This document shows positions 25,341-33,602 of a stretch of 64,000 bases of DNA, one piece after another. Position 1 is the first letter of the stretch; each line of letters begins with the position of its first letter. Source of the stretch: Streptomyces mashuensis (GTDB lineage Bacteria; Actinomycetota; Actinomycetes; Streptomycetales; Streptomycetaceae); the NCBI RefSeq assembly GCF_014654785.1, contig NZ_BNBD01000014.1:1-64000 (forward strand), given 5' to 3'. Position numbers and translations under genes: made by a program. The notes beneath the pieces are model-generated. The model searched no databases. It was not told the DNA's origin and saw only the letters and a program-made list of their open reading frames with translations.

Positions 25341-26129
25341 TCAGGGGGTGATCAGCTGCCAGGGCCCCCAGGCGCCGTGCGGGGCGAGCCGGACCGTCCG
25401 CCAGAAGCGGTCGCGGTTCCATTCGCGGGCCGTCACGCTCAGCCGGCCGTCGGGGAGCTCGGTGATCGTGCCGGGCTGGCTGAGGCCCACGTTCGGGTCC
25501 GGCACCCGGCCCATGGACTGTGCGGGCCCCCAGCCGTCCGCGGGCGTGCGTTGGGTGCGTACCTCCATCGACCGGTCGTCCAGGCGGCTGGAGGCGAAGG
25601 CGTCCAGGCTGCCGTCGCGCTCCCGGAAGAGCACCAGGCCGCCGTGGTACGGCGCCGGGGACAGCCCGAAGCCCTCGGGGGCGGTCCAGGTGCCGTCGCC
25701 GGGCTGCTCGACGGTGTGGCAGAAGGTGCCGTAGGTGGAGAAGAACACCTCGATGCGGCCGTCGCCGTTCTCGGCGGCGGTGACGTAGTAGCTCTTGGGA
25801 CCGACGGTGGCGGCGCTGACGCGCTCCCAGTCGCCGTACGGGCCGCCGGGCTCGTCCTGGGAGCGGTGCCACAGGAACGGCAGGGGGGACGTCGCGGTGT
25901 CGTCGTAGAAGAGCTGGAACTCGTCCACGCGGCCGTCGGCGCGCGGTACGGACACCCGGCTGTCGGCGGAGGCCCGGCTCGCCCGGCCCTGCGCGGCCGG
26001 GTCGGACGCGCAGCCGGCGGCCGTGGTGACTGGTGCCGGTGCGGCGCCGGCCGTCGTCGCCGTACAGGCCAGCGCGGCAACAACCACCGCACTCACCACC
26101 CACGCCCGCCGTCCCGGTCCGTGCCCCAT
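25341..26129 (-). CDS. Secreted beta-propeller-like protein
   Basis: A 262-aa exported protein. A basic-hydrophobic signal peptide (MGHGPGRRAWVVSAVVVAAL ending at AGA-AP) supports the ATG at 26129 over longer frames. The mature part has repeating beta segments with Trp and Asp: LPFLWHRSQDEPGG, GDGRIEVFFSTYGTFCHT and LFRERDGSLDAFASSRLDD. These look like blades of a lectin-like propeller. No active site is seen. It is divergent from the P-loop gene. Confidence 0.72.
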   Translation of the reverse strand: MGHGPGRRAWVVSAVVVAALACTATTAGAAPAPVTTAAGCASDPAAQGRASRASADSRVSVPRADGRVDEFQLFYDDTATSPLPFLWHRSQDEPGGPYGDWERVSAATVGPKSYYVTAAENGDGRIEVFFSTYGTFCHTVEQPGDGTWTAPEGFGLSPAPYHGGLVLFRERDGSLDAFASSRLDDRSMEVRTQRTPADGWGPAQSMGRVPDPNVGLSQPGTITELPDGRLSVTAREWNRDRFWRTVRLAPHGAWGPWQLITP

Positions 26130-26353
26130 GACGCCCACCCCTCCCAGTCGGTGCTGCCCGTCGCACGAGCCCCGCACGAGGAGAGCATCCTCGCGTCGCC
26201 CCCGGCCCGCGACCAGAGCCGCTTTCCGGTCAGCTGGCCGGTTCCCTGACGCGTGTTCGCTCTCAGCGGTGCGCCCCAGGCCAACCGGGTGCCGGCCGAC
26301 GGCGTCTCCCCCGCTGCGCGCCCTGCCGGGGCGGGCAGGGAGAACGGAACGGG

Positions 26354-27028
26354 GTGGACGGCATGGACAGGGCGGACGCGGTGGGACGGCCGCGCGGACT
26401 GGTGGACCTGCGCGGGCGGCACGACGCCCCCGCGGTGCTGGCCTACCCGGCGGGCGCCGTCGTGGTCGTCTCCGGGCTGCCCGGCAGCGGCAAGAGCACG
26501 CTGATGCGCCGCTGGTCGGACGCGGCGGCCACGGTGGACCCGCGGGTCGTGCACGAACGCTGCGCGGCGGTGATGCCGGACCGCCTGCCGTACGGGGTGT
26601 ACCGCCCCTGGGCGCGACTGGAGCACGCACGGTGGCTGCGGGCGGAGGTGCGACAGGGCCGACCGGTGCTGGTGCACGACTGCGGCAGCCGGCCGTGGGT
26701 CCGCCGCTGGCTGGCCCGGACGGCAGCACGGCAGGGCCGGGAGTTGCACATGGTGCTGCTGGACGTAGGGGTGGCCGGTGCGCTGGCCGGCCAGGAGGCC
26801 CGCAACCGCCGAGCCCGCCCCCGGGTCTTCGCCCGCCACCGCCGCGGCCTGGACCACCTCCTGCGCTCCCTGACGCTCCACGCCCGGTCGGGCGCGGCGG
26901 CCCCGGACCCGGTGCCGGAGGCGGCGTCGGTGGTGCTGCTGGACCAGGTGTCACGCGAACGCGTGCGGGCGGTGGAGTTCGGAGCGGAGGCGGCGTCGGC
27001 ACCGTATGGGAGGACGGCGGCGGCCTGA
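26354..27028 (+). CDS. Small P-loop ATP-binding protein
   Basis: A 224-aa soluble ATP- or GTP-binding protein. The Walker A motif VSGLPGSGKSTLMRRW is at residues 38-53, followed by a Walker-B-like VLVHDCGSRPWVR near 105. The shape (short helices, late Arg-rich RNRRARPRVFARHRRGLDHL) resembles small AAA/zeta-like or adenylate-kinase-type proteins. Alternative start: the ATG at 26363, also in frame. The substrate is unknown. Confidence 0.75.
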   Translation: MDGMDRADAVGRPRGLVDLRGRHDAPAVLAYPAGAVVVVSGLPGSGKSTLMRRWSDAAATVDPRVVHERCAAVMPDRLPYGVYRPWARLEHARWLRAEVRQGRPVLVHDCGSRPWVRRWLARTAARQGRELHMVLLDVGVAGALAGQEARNRRARPRVFARHRRGLDHLLRSLTLHARSGAAAPDPVPEAASVVLLDQVSRERVRAVEFGAEAASAPYGRTAAA

Positions 27029-27029
27029 C

Positions 27030-27195
27030 CGCCCACATCTACGGCTGTGAGGACGTCCCGTTGCCCTGGCCGCCGTCCGCCTCGCCCGGGAAGTCGTCCG
27101 CGGGCAGCTGGTGACCGACGGGGGACCATCCTGCACGCCTCCGCCGTCGTCCGTGGCGGCCGGATCGTGCCGGCCCTGGGTGACAAAGGCGGGTG
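27030..27195 (+). pseudogene. Fragment of an HprK-like kinase gene
   Basis: Reading the plus strand in two frames gives ALAAVRLAREVVRGQLVTDGG, then after a shift ILHASAVVRGGRIVPALGDKGG. The second block resembles the beta strands just before the P-loop of HPr-kinase-like ATP-binding proteins (LHASAVVxxGRxVxxLGxKGxGKTT). It is cut off before the lysine and joins directly to the 16-bp hairpin. I take it as a degenerate remnant; the match is from memory. Confidence 0.4.
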
Positions 27196-27242
27196 CACCG
27201 AAGACGGGCGAACCGACACCTGAAAACCGTCTTCGGTGCACC
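27192..27242. terminator. Large perfect hairpin between convergent genes
   Basis: A perfect 16-bp inverted repeat (GGTGCACCGAAGACGG at 27192-27207 and its complement at 27227-27242) with a 19-nt loop sits between the P-loop gene and the convergent NUDIX gene. It most likely serves as a bidirectional terminator. It also joins the HprK fragment to intact sequence, so a recombination or element-end origin cannot be excluded. Confidence 0.6.
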
Positions 27243-27255
27243 TCCGACGAGCCCC

Positions 27256-27669
27256 TCAGGTAGCCGTATCCCGCTGGTGCTGCTCGATGACGACATTCGC
27301 CCACGGGCACATGACCAGGCGCGGGATCATGGCAGCCGGGAACCAATGCAGCAGGACCCCTTCCGTGAGGGGCAGTGCGTGCGCCTCACCGTCCCAGCGC
27401 CCAAGAAAGATCGTGATCTGGTCGCTCGTGTCGGCCGGGACGTGCGCCGACACGACTGTGTACCTCTTGAGTTCCGGCAGGACCAGGCCCGCCTCTTCCT
27501 TGAGCTCCCGGGCGATAGCGGCCTCGGCCGTCTCAGCCCCTTCCCGACCCCCGCCCAGCAGCGACCACGTGCCCGGATCGCAGATGCCTTTGGTGTTGTC
27601 CCTCAGGTGCAGCAGGTACTCGCCGGCTGAGTTGACGATGAGCGCCGCGGTGCCATTCGGTTCCTGCAC
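27256..27669 (-). CDS. NUDIX hydrolase
   Basis: A 137-aa pyrophosphohydrolase of the NUDIX family, acting on nucleoside diphosphate-linked compounds. A full Nudix box is present: LLGGGREGAETAEAAIARELKEEAGL at residues 39-64, split as GGGREGAET and ARELKEEAGL, with the metal-binding Glu residues intact. Length is normal. GGAGGG precedes the ATG. Its place among MurG-, HAD- and sugar-related genes suggests a housecleaning or NDP-sugar role, which is inference. Confidence 0.92.
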   Translation of the reverse strand: MQEPNGTAALIVNSAGEYLLHLRDNTKGICDPGTWSLLGGGREGAETAEAAIARELKEEAGLVLPELKRYTVVSAHVPADTSDQITIFLGRWDGEAHALPLTEGVLLHWFPAAMIPRLVMCPWANVVIEQHQRDTAT

Positions 27670-27809
27670 GGCATTCCCTCCTGTTTGTCGAACGGGCGGT
27701 CAGTGCTGGGGACGGCGCGTCGAGTGTCGGCGCCAGCGATACGTCTGGTCAGTGATCGGCAGCAGGAGCACGGGCCTCCGGTGCGTGGATACGGGGAAGA
27801 CGCAACAGG

Positions 27810-28061
27810 TCACGTCACCAGTCTGACCCTGCCTGGTTGCTGACCGGCCTGCGCGCTACCGGAGTACGTCTCCCGCACGGCGGTCTGCCACAGGTCCTCG
27901 CCCTCGTCATGGCCGCCACCAGGCCACTGCCATGCACCCGAGGAGGTGCGCAGCAGCATGATCCGGTACTCCGCGTCATGGACGACGGAGGCGGCACAGC
28001 CGAGAATCCGCGCGCGGCTCGCGAGCCATTCGGCTCGGGGAAGCTTCGGGTGCGTGGTCAA
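27810..28061 (-). pseudogene. Truncated NUDIX hydrolase
   Basis: The 83-aa frame starts normally (MTTHPKLPRAEWLASRARIL, then an IMLLRTSSGAWQWPGGG strand) and reaches the beginning of a Nudix box, GGGHDEGEDLWQTAVRE. It then diverges into an unrelated tail (TYSGSAQAGQQPGRVRLVT), losing REUxEE and the whole C-terminal half. I call it a broken NUDIX gene. Confidence 0.7.
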
Positions 28062-28139
28062 CGTGCCGTCCTCTCCCTCAGGATGCTGATCAGGCGGATT
28101 CCGGGAACGGGCGCCGGCGCGGCACGCTTCTCCCGCATG

Positions 28140-28527
28140 GTGCCGAGGGGAGCAAAGTAGGGCCGTACGACGCCGTCGGTGAGCTGGTCATCAGCGCCCA
28201 GTGACGGTCGCCGTACGACCAGTGCCGCCACTCGGTCGGGTAGTTCACGAGCCCCGCTCCGGTCAGGGCGGAGGCGAGGATGCGGCGATACTCGCGGGCC
28301 TTGGCGCTGAATGTTCTCTGAGTCCATGTAGCAGGCCCCGTTGCTCTGTTCCGGGGTGGTGCTCGTGCTGGCGCCCAGCTGGAGTTCATGGCCGTTCGGC
28401 GACGTACTGCTCGAAGTACCGTTCCTGGAGCTCCGGCAGCCGGTACCCCTCAGCGAGGAGCAGCCGCAGCCCCTGCGGCAGTGCAGCCTGTGCGGCCAGG
28501 AGTCGTTCGAGATGATCTCGGGCATGG
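28140..28527 (-). pseudogene. VanX/M15-like D-Ala-D-Ala dipeptidase, broken across frames
   Basis: Minus-strand translation gives, in successive frames, LERLLAAQAALPQGLRLLL with EGYRLPELQERYFEQYVAE, then HELQLGASTSTTPEQSNGACYM, then NYPTEWRHWSYGDRHWAL followed by ASYGP. These are, in order, parts of the M15 D-alanyl-D-alanine dipeptidase fold, with the EWxHWSYGDRxWA active-site block recognisable. The frames do not join and the middle (the SxHxxGxAxD metal site) is missing. This is a pseudogene, abutting the HAD stop. Confidence 0.75.
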
Positions 28528-29178
28528 TCAAGCCTTCCTCTCCATCAGTAGGGCGGCCGCTTCGTTGACCGTGCGGATGGTGTGGTGGGGACGGAGAGCA
28601 GTGCCGGGCAGCGCCAGACCGTGCGAGACCCACACCGTGGTGAGGCCGACACGGTGGGCGCCCGCGATGTCGTTCTCGAGACTGTCGCCGACCATGACCA
28701 CGTGCCGCCCCGGCTCGGCGCCGAGCCGGGTAAGGGCGTGGTGAAAGATCCGCGCGTCCGGTTTGCGGATCTCCACGGCGTCGGAAATGACGACGGTGTC
28801 GATGAGGTCGTAGAGCCCGGCGCGGCGGAGTTTGCTGGTCTGGTTGTCCACCATGCCGTTGGTGACCACGCCCAGGCGCCAGCCGGCCTGGCGCAGGCCG
28901 GTGAGCAGCGCGCACACCTGCGGGTCCGGCTCGACCAGCTCAGGCATTCGGCGCCGGTACTGGGCATGCAGCTCTGGCACGTCGGGCCGGACGCCGAAGG
29001 TGGCCTTCACCAGCTCGAAGAACTCTGTCCGCCGCGACGAGTATGCCGGGTCCGTCTTCAGCAGCCACTCGAGCGGGACCTGGTGCTCGGCGGAGAACTC
29101 CACCGCCCATCGTTCGAACACTTGTCGGCGCCGGATCAAGGTGTCGTCCAGGTCGAACAGCCCTACCGGGTCAGGCAT
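28528..29178 (-). CDS. HAD-superfamily hydrolase
   Basis: A 216-aa HAD phosphatase. Motif I is GLFDLDDTLIRRR at residues 6-18 with the nucleophile Asp, motif II VVTNGM near 110, and motif III/IV KPDARIFHHAL plus MVGDSLENDIAGA near 145-170. A helical cap (about 20-90) makes it subclass I. Substrate unknown, possibly a sugar phosphate. Its start overlaps the NUDIX-like gene upstream by 8 nt, indicating coexpression. Confidence 0.93.
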   Translation of the reverse strand: MPDPVGLFDLDDTLIRRRQVFERWAVEFSAEHQVPLEWLLKTDPAYSSRRTEFFELVKATFGVRPDVPELHAQYRRRMPELVEPDPQVCALLTGLRQAGWRLGVVTNGMVDNQTSKLRRAGLYDLIDTVVISDAVEIRKPDARIFHHALTRLGAEPGRHVVMVGDSLENDIAGAHRVGLTTVWVSHGLALPGTALRPHHTIRTVNEAAALLMERKA

Positions 29179-29641
29179 GGTCTTTCCCGAGGTAGACGGC
29201 GCCCTCGGCTGGATCGTTGAGCACGGCGTGGACGATCCGGGGAAGCGACGGCGGCAGCAGCCGGACGTGCTCCGGCTTGGCCAGGGGCACCCACTCGACG
29301 CCGGTCTGCGTGTCGTCCTCGTTGTGGCCGCCGAGCACTGCGGGCTCCGCCACGATCTCGCACCAGAACATCGCCTCCACCCGGTGCGACGCCCCCGACA
29401 ACATCGACATCCCACCCGGGTGGCGAGCGGGGATGTACTCGCGGAGCACCACCAGGCGCCGGGCCTTGACGGTGACGCCGGTCTCCTCCAGCACTTCCCG
29501 CTCGGCGCACTCCTCGTTCGGGCACCCGGCCGTGCTGCACGTCCCATTGGCCGGGGCCCTGGGAGAGGTGAGCGCCGCCGGCTCCGCCATGGGAGGCCGT
29601 TCCAGCGTGTGGGCATGCTTACTGCCTGATGAAGCTTCCAC
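29171..29641 (-). CDS. NUDIX-like protein with eroded N-terminus
   Basis: A 156-aa frame. The second half of a Nudix box is intact (EECAEREVLEETGVTVKA near residue 43), followed by a normal beta region (VVLREYIPARHPGGMSML and FWCEIVAEPAVLGGHNED). The first half of the box and the preceding strands are replaced by a Pro/Ser/Ala-rich stretch, so the leading Gly-rich loop is absent. Loss of that part would probably abolish activity. It is either a recently damaged gene or a divergent form. The start is GTG 29641. Confidence 0.6.
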   Translation of the reverse strand: MEASSGSKHAHTLERPPMAEPAALTSPRAPANGTCSTAGCPNEECAEREVLEETGVTVKARRLVVLREYIPARHPGGMSMLSGASHRVEAMFWCEIVAEPAVLGGHNEDDTQTGVEWVPLAKPEHVRLLPPSLPRIVHAVLNDPAEGAVYLGKDHA

Positions 29642-29833
29642 CTTCCGTTGTCCCTCCCCTTGGGTAAAGAGCGCCCGGTTGAAGGCACCCAGTGCCTAAC
29701 TGGTTTCGCCTGCGGATGGTCACGGCCCGCGTGGCCGCTTCGCCGAGCACGGGCCCTCGGACGGTGAACAGCGCAGGAAGGGACGCTCGCTGGACTTCCA
29801 CGCGGCCCACACGGCGAGTGCGAAGCCAGTAGG

Positions 29834-31018
29834 GTGCGCCGGGTGAAGAGCGACCACCGCCCCGCCACCGCATTCCGTCTCATCGTCACAGGAGGAGGGA
29901 CGGGAGGGCACACCTACCCGGCCCTCACAGCGATCCGAGCTCTGCAGAAGCGGCTGTCGTCCGAGGCCAGGGCTCTGGAAGTGCTGTGGATCGGCACCGC
30001 TGATGGGCTGGAGGCGCGTGTGGCACCGGCTGAAGGAATCGCGTTCGCCACGGTGGCGACGGGGAAGATCCGTCGCTCGAGCAACCCGCTCAAGATGATG
30101 TCGGCGGCGAACGTGAAGGACATGGCCCGGGTTCCTCTTGGCGTGGCTCGGGCGAGGAAGCTGGTCGCGGACTTCCAGCCGGACGTGGTGCTCGCCACCG
30201 GCGGCTATGTCGCCGTCCCGGCCGGCCTGGCCGCCCGCATGTGCCGTCGCCCGCTGGTGCTGCACGAGCAGACGGTGCGCCTGGGCCTGGCGAACCGGAA
30301 GCTGGCCGGCTCGGCGACGCGGATCGCCGTGTCCTCGGAGTCGACCGTGCCCCTCCTGCCCGAGGCGGTGCGCGGCGCCGCGGTGGTCACCGGGAACCCG
30401 GTCCGGCCGGAGGTGCTGGCCGGGAACCCGGACAAGGCGGTGGAGGCCCTGGGCCTGCACGGTTTCGACCGGCGGTTGCCGACCGCGTACGTCACCGGCG
30501 GCGCGCAGGGTTCCCAGCAGATCAACAACCTCGTCCGGGACGTCCTGCCCTGGCTGCTGGAGCAGGCGAACGTGATCCATCAGTGCGGCCCCGACCACGT
30601 CGACGAGCTTCGGCGGCACGCGGCCGCCTTGCCGGCGCCGTTGGCGGGCCGGTACTACCTTGCCGGGTTCGTCGGTTCGGAGCTCCCCGATGTCCTGGCG
30701 CTCGCGGACATCGTCGTGTCGAGGAGCGGGGCCGGGACCCTGGCCGAGCTGACCGCGCTCGGCAAGCCGGCCGTGTTCGTCCCCCTCGCCTCCTCGGCAG
30801 GGAACGAGCAGGCCCACAACGCCCGCCACCTGGAGGACGCCGGCGCTGCCGTCGCCCTGCTCGGTGATGTCACCGCCCGCCGGCTCCAGGACGCGGTGGG
30901 CCCGCTCCTGGCCGATCCCGCGCGCCGGGATGCGATGGCGGAGCGGGCCCGGGCGCACGGGAGGCCGGACGCGGCGGACCGGCTCGTCGACGTGATCCTG
31001 TCCGCCGCGTCCGGCTGA
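29834..31018 (+). CDS. MurG-like glycosyltransferase (GT28 paralogue)
   Basis: A 394-aa GT28 enzyme. MurG normally transfers GlcNAc from UDP-GlcNAc to lipid I, making lipid II for peptidoglycan. The signature loops are here: VTGGGTGGHTYPAL (residues 18-31), GGAQGSQQINN near 218, and SRSGAGTLAELTALGKPAVF near 295 with the donor-binding Glu. It is unlike a normal division-cluster murG in context (no mur or fts neighbours), so it is likely a paralogue acting on another acceptor or giving antibiotic tolerance. It faces a sugar/ATP-grasp operon. Possible starts are GTG 29834 or GTG 29843. Confidence 0.88.
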   Translation: MRRVKSDHRPATAFRLIVTGGGTGGHTYPALTAIRALQKRLSSEARALEVLWIGTADGLEARVAPAEGIAFATVATGKIRRSSNPLKMMSAANVKDMARVPLGVARARKLVADFQPDVVLATGGYVAVPAGLAARMCRRPLVLHEQTVRLGLANRKLAGSATRIAVSSESTVPLLPEAVRGAAVVTGNPVRPEVLAGNPDKAVEALGLHGFDRRLPTAYVTGGAQGSQQINNLVRDVLPWLLEQANVIHQCGPDHVDELRRHAAALPAPLAGRYYLAGFVGSELPDVLALADIVVSRSGAGTLAELTALGKPAVFVPLASSAGNEQAHNARHLEDAGAAVALLGDVTARRLQDAVGPLLADPARRDAMAERARAHGRPDAADRLVDVILSAASG

Positions 31019-31027
31019 AGCACGGGG

Positions 31028-31459
31028 CTATCGCAGGCTTCGGCCGAGGTGCAGTGCCGTGCCTGCTTCGATCAGCACGGCGCAGTCGTGGAACGCGTCG
31101 TCGCCCTGGCCCATCGGGTCGGGGACGTCGCGATCACGGAGGTAGAGGCCGAGCTTGCGCCCGTGGGCCTCGCTGCAGATCGCCCGGAGCGTTTCGAGGA
31201 CGGCGGCGTCCATCGCCAGGACGTCATCGGCCCAGTCCAGCATCTCCAGGGTGATCTGCTGCGCCCGGTGAGGGGTGAGGTCGAGCCCTAGCCGCCGGGC
31301 GGCTTGGATCATCGACGGGTTGGCGGGTTGGTCCTGCCATTTGCCGATCAGCCCTGCGGAACGGACGGTCGTGGCCGCGCCGCACCTGCGGGTGAGCGCG
31401 ACCTGGGCGAACGGGGAGCGGCAGTAGTTTCCCAGGCACACGGTCAGCAGCTTGCGCAT
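31028..31459 (-). CDS. Low-molecular-weight protein-tyrosine phosphatase
   Basis: A 143-aa phosphatase with the CX5R loop at the N-terminus, VCLGNYCRSPFAQ (C8, R14), and the general-acid Asp in DVPDPMGQGDD near residue 113. The middle has THRAQQ-like PHRAQQITLEMLDWAD. In polysaccharide operons such enzymes dephosphorylate the tyrosine kinase that drives chain assembly; here no kinase is adjacent. It ends the coupled operon: its ATG overlaps the DegT stop (TGATG), with GGAGG upstream. Confidence 0.9.
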   Translation of the reverse strand: MRKLLTVCLGNYCRSPFAQVALTRRCGAATTVRSAGLIGKWQDQPANPSMIQAARRLGLDLTPHRAQQITLEMLDWADDVLAMDAAVLETLRAICSEAHGRKLGLYLRDRDVPDPMGQGDDAFHDCAVLIEAGTALHLGRSLR

Positions 31460-32592
31460 CACGCACCTCCGGATGCCTCGAGGGCCTGTGCGAGGGCGGA
31501 GACCACGAGATCGATGTCCGTCTCGGTGAGGTGCTGGTGGAAGGGCAGGCTCAGGATCTCCGCGGCGGCCTGCTCGGTGGCGGGTAGGGGGCGGTGCCAG
31601 GTCGCGAAGGCGGGCTGGAGGTGGTTGGGCGGGTAGTGGACGCCCACGCCGACGTCCCGGGCCCGCAGGTCGGCGAACACCTGATCTCGGTGGGGCACGC
31701 GGACCTGGCACAGATGCGGTACGGAGTGGTCGGCGTCGACGTCGACGAGTATCACGCCGTCCAGCGTGGCGAGCGCCTTCCGGTAGGCGTGCCAGAGGCG
31801 GCGGCGAGCGTGCTCGGTGGTGCCGAAGTGGTCGAGCTGGGCGAGGCCGATGGCGGCGTTGATGCCGGAGAGTTGGTAGCGCAGGCCGAAGGTGTCGACG
31901 TGGTAGGTGGTGGCGTTCGCGCGCTCACTCTGTGACTGGGCGACGCCGAGGAGCCGGACCTGGCGGATCGTGTCGGCTTCCTCGGGGGCGCGGGGGACGA
32001 CCACACCGCCTTGGCCGCAGGTAAGGTTCTTGATCGGCCCGAACGAGAAGCAGGTCAACGCCCCGGTCGCCCCCACACGGCGCATGCCGTTGCGGGAGCC
32101 GAAGGCGTGCGCGGCGTCCTCGATGACGGTGATAGAGCGTTCGGCCAGCTCATCGCGGACGGGAGCGAGGTCGACCGCCCTGCCCCCGAAAAGCACCGGG
32201 ATGACGGCTGCGGTGGCACCGCTGACCGCTTCCATGACGAGGCGGTCGTTCACACACAGCGTGGTGGGGTCGATGTCGACGAAGCGCGGGGTGGCACCGA
32301 CGGCCAGGATCGCCTGGGCGGTCGCGCAGAACGTCATGGAGGGAACGATGACCTCGTCGCCGGGGCCGACCTTGGCGGCGAGCAGGGCGCAGTGAAGGGC
32401 CGCGGTGCCGGAGGCGACGGCCACGGCATCGGGCACGCCGAGGAACCCGGCGACCCTGCGCTCGAACTCCTCGGTGACGGCGGTGTGCCCGTACTGCCCG
32501 GACTCCAGGACCCGGGCGACCGCACCGGCCTCCTGCCCGTACAGGTAGGGGCTGGCGTTGCGCCTGGCGTCCGGCCTGGACGTCGCGGTCAC
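31459..32592 (-). CDS. DegT/DnrJ/EryC1/StrS-type PLP aminotransferase
   Basis: A 377-aa sugar aminotransferase. PLP lysine lies in TCFSFGPIKNLTCGQGG near residue 188. Other family parts are the substrate loop SGTAALHCALLAAKVGPGDE near 65, VFDxDP-like FVDIDPTTL, and EDAAHAFGS near 160. It should transaminate a 3- or 4-keto NDP-sugar, supplied by the 4,6-dehydratase in the same operon. GTG 32592 overlaps the ATP-grasp stop. Confidence 0.92.
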   Translation of the reverse strand: MTATSRPDARRNASPYLYGQEAGAVARVLESGQYGHTAVTEEFERRVAGFLGVPDAVAVASGTAALHCALLAAKVGPGDEVIVPSMTFCATAQAILAVGATPRFVDIDPTTLCVNDRLVMEAVSGATAAVIPVLFGGRAVDLAPVRDELAERSITVIEDAAHAFGSRNGMRRVGATGALTCFSFGPIKNLTCGQGGVVVPRAPEEADTIRQVRLLGVAQSQSERANATTYHVDTFGLRYQLSGINAAIGLAQLDHFGTTEHARRRLWHAYRKALATLDGVILVDVDADHSVPHLCQVRVPHRDQVFADLRARDVGVGVHYPPNHLQPAFATWHRPLPATEQAAAEILSLPFHQHLTETDIDLVVSALAQALEASGGA

Positions 32593-33602
32593 GACGGCTC
32601 TCCCTTCGCGGCGGCCGTGAGCCCGAGCTCGGTGGCGTCGCCGACAGCCAGGGTCTCGACGTAGTTCGTCAGGAACACCCCGGTCCGGTACGCGAGGCGG
32701 TTGTGGTCGACCGGCAGTCCGAACAGGCCGTTCACCATCTGGCCGATGAGGTCCGCTCCGGCGGCTTCGGCCAAGGGGAAGCCGCCGGCGATCCGGACGT
32801 TCAGCTCGGTGATCGTGGCCGAACCGTCGTCGAGGATGAACCCCTGCACGCAGCACACGCCGCGGGCCCGGACGGCGCCCAGCGTCGTGATGACGAGGTC
32901 GCGCACGATGGCGTCGTCGAACGTGGTGGAGACCGTGGCGAGTCCGGCCTTCACCAGGTCCCGGCGGCGCAGGATCACCGACGCCCGTCCGGTGTCGTCC
33001 ACCAGGCAGTCCGCGGTGAACTCCCGGCCGTGGACCCGCTCCTGCACCACCGGTTCCGCAACGAGCTCGCACAGGACGCGGGCGTGTTCCCGCCTGTCGA
33101 CGAAGTGGACGTTCTGCGCCCCGTGGCCGCGCCGGGGCTTGACGACCAGCCGCGTCCCATTAGGGACCTGGCCGAGTGCCTCGGGCCGCCAGGTGCGAGG
33201 GGTCGCGATGCCGTGCTCGAGCAGCACCTGGTGAAACGCCGCCTTGTCGATGCAGGAACGCACCGACTCGGCATCCGGGAGCCACAGGCGGACGCCGTCG
33301 GCCTCCAGCTGGGGCAACATGTTCACCAGCGGCGGGATGTCGTTCTCGATGCCGGCCACGACGGCGTCCACCGATGCGTCCCGGCAGACCTTGGCCATGA
33401 CGCTGGAGTAGTCGGGATCGGTGGCGAGGGGGATGACCTGGGGTACGACGCCGGGCAGCAGGAACCCGGGGGCGAGGGGGGCGGCGTCCGCGGCGACGAC
33501 CTTGTGCCCCAGACGGGTGAGGCTGCGGGTCAGCCTGAAGCCCGGGTTCGCGCCGACGCCGGTCACGAGAATCCTGCGCGCCATGGGCCGGTCACTGGGC
33601 AT
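32589..33602 (-). CDS. ATP-grasp ligase
   Basis: A 337-aa ATP-grasp protein, carboxylate-amine-ligase type. The N-terminal Rossmann-like preATP domain (ILVTGVGANPGFRLTRSL) is followed by the ATP-grasp clamp with TRLVVKPRRGHGAQNVHF near 170 and the metal site ITELNVRIAGGFPLAEAAG near 290. It would join an amine to a carboxylate using ATP. In this operon it could acylate the amino-sugar made by DegT; that is inference. I chose ATG 33602, which has GGGGAGG upstream and overlaps the dehydratase end by 11 nt. Confidence 0.9.
   Translation of the reverse strand: MPSDRPMARRILVTGVGANPGFRLTRSLTRLGHKVVAADAAPLAPGFLLPGVVPQVIPLATDPDYSSVMAKVCRDASVDAVVAGIENDIPPLVNMLPQLEADGVRLWLPDAESVRSCIDKAAFHQVLLEHGIATPRTWRPEALGQVPNGTRLVVKPRRGHGAQNVHFVDRREHARVLCELVAEPVVQERVHGREFTADCLVDDTGRASVILRRRDLVKAGLATVSTTFDDAIVRDLVITTLGAVRARGVCCVQGFILDDGSATITELNVRIAGGFPLAEAAGADLIGQMVNGLFGLPVDHNRLAYRTGVFLTNYVETLAVGDATELGLTAAAKGEPS

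Noticed and set aside
27192..27242. Possible attachment site or transposon end at the 16-bp inverted repeat
   Set aside because: No integrase, transposase or direct repeat was found nearby, and the place between convergent genes fits a terminator better.
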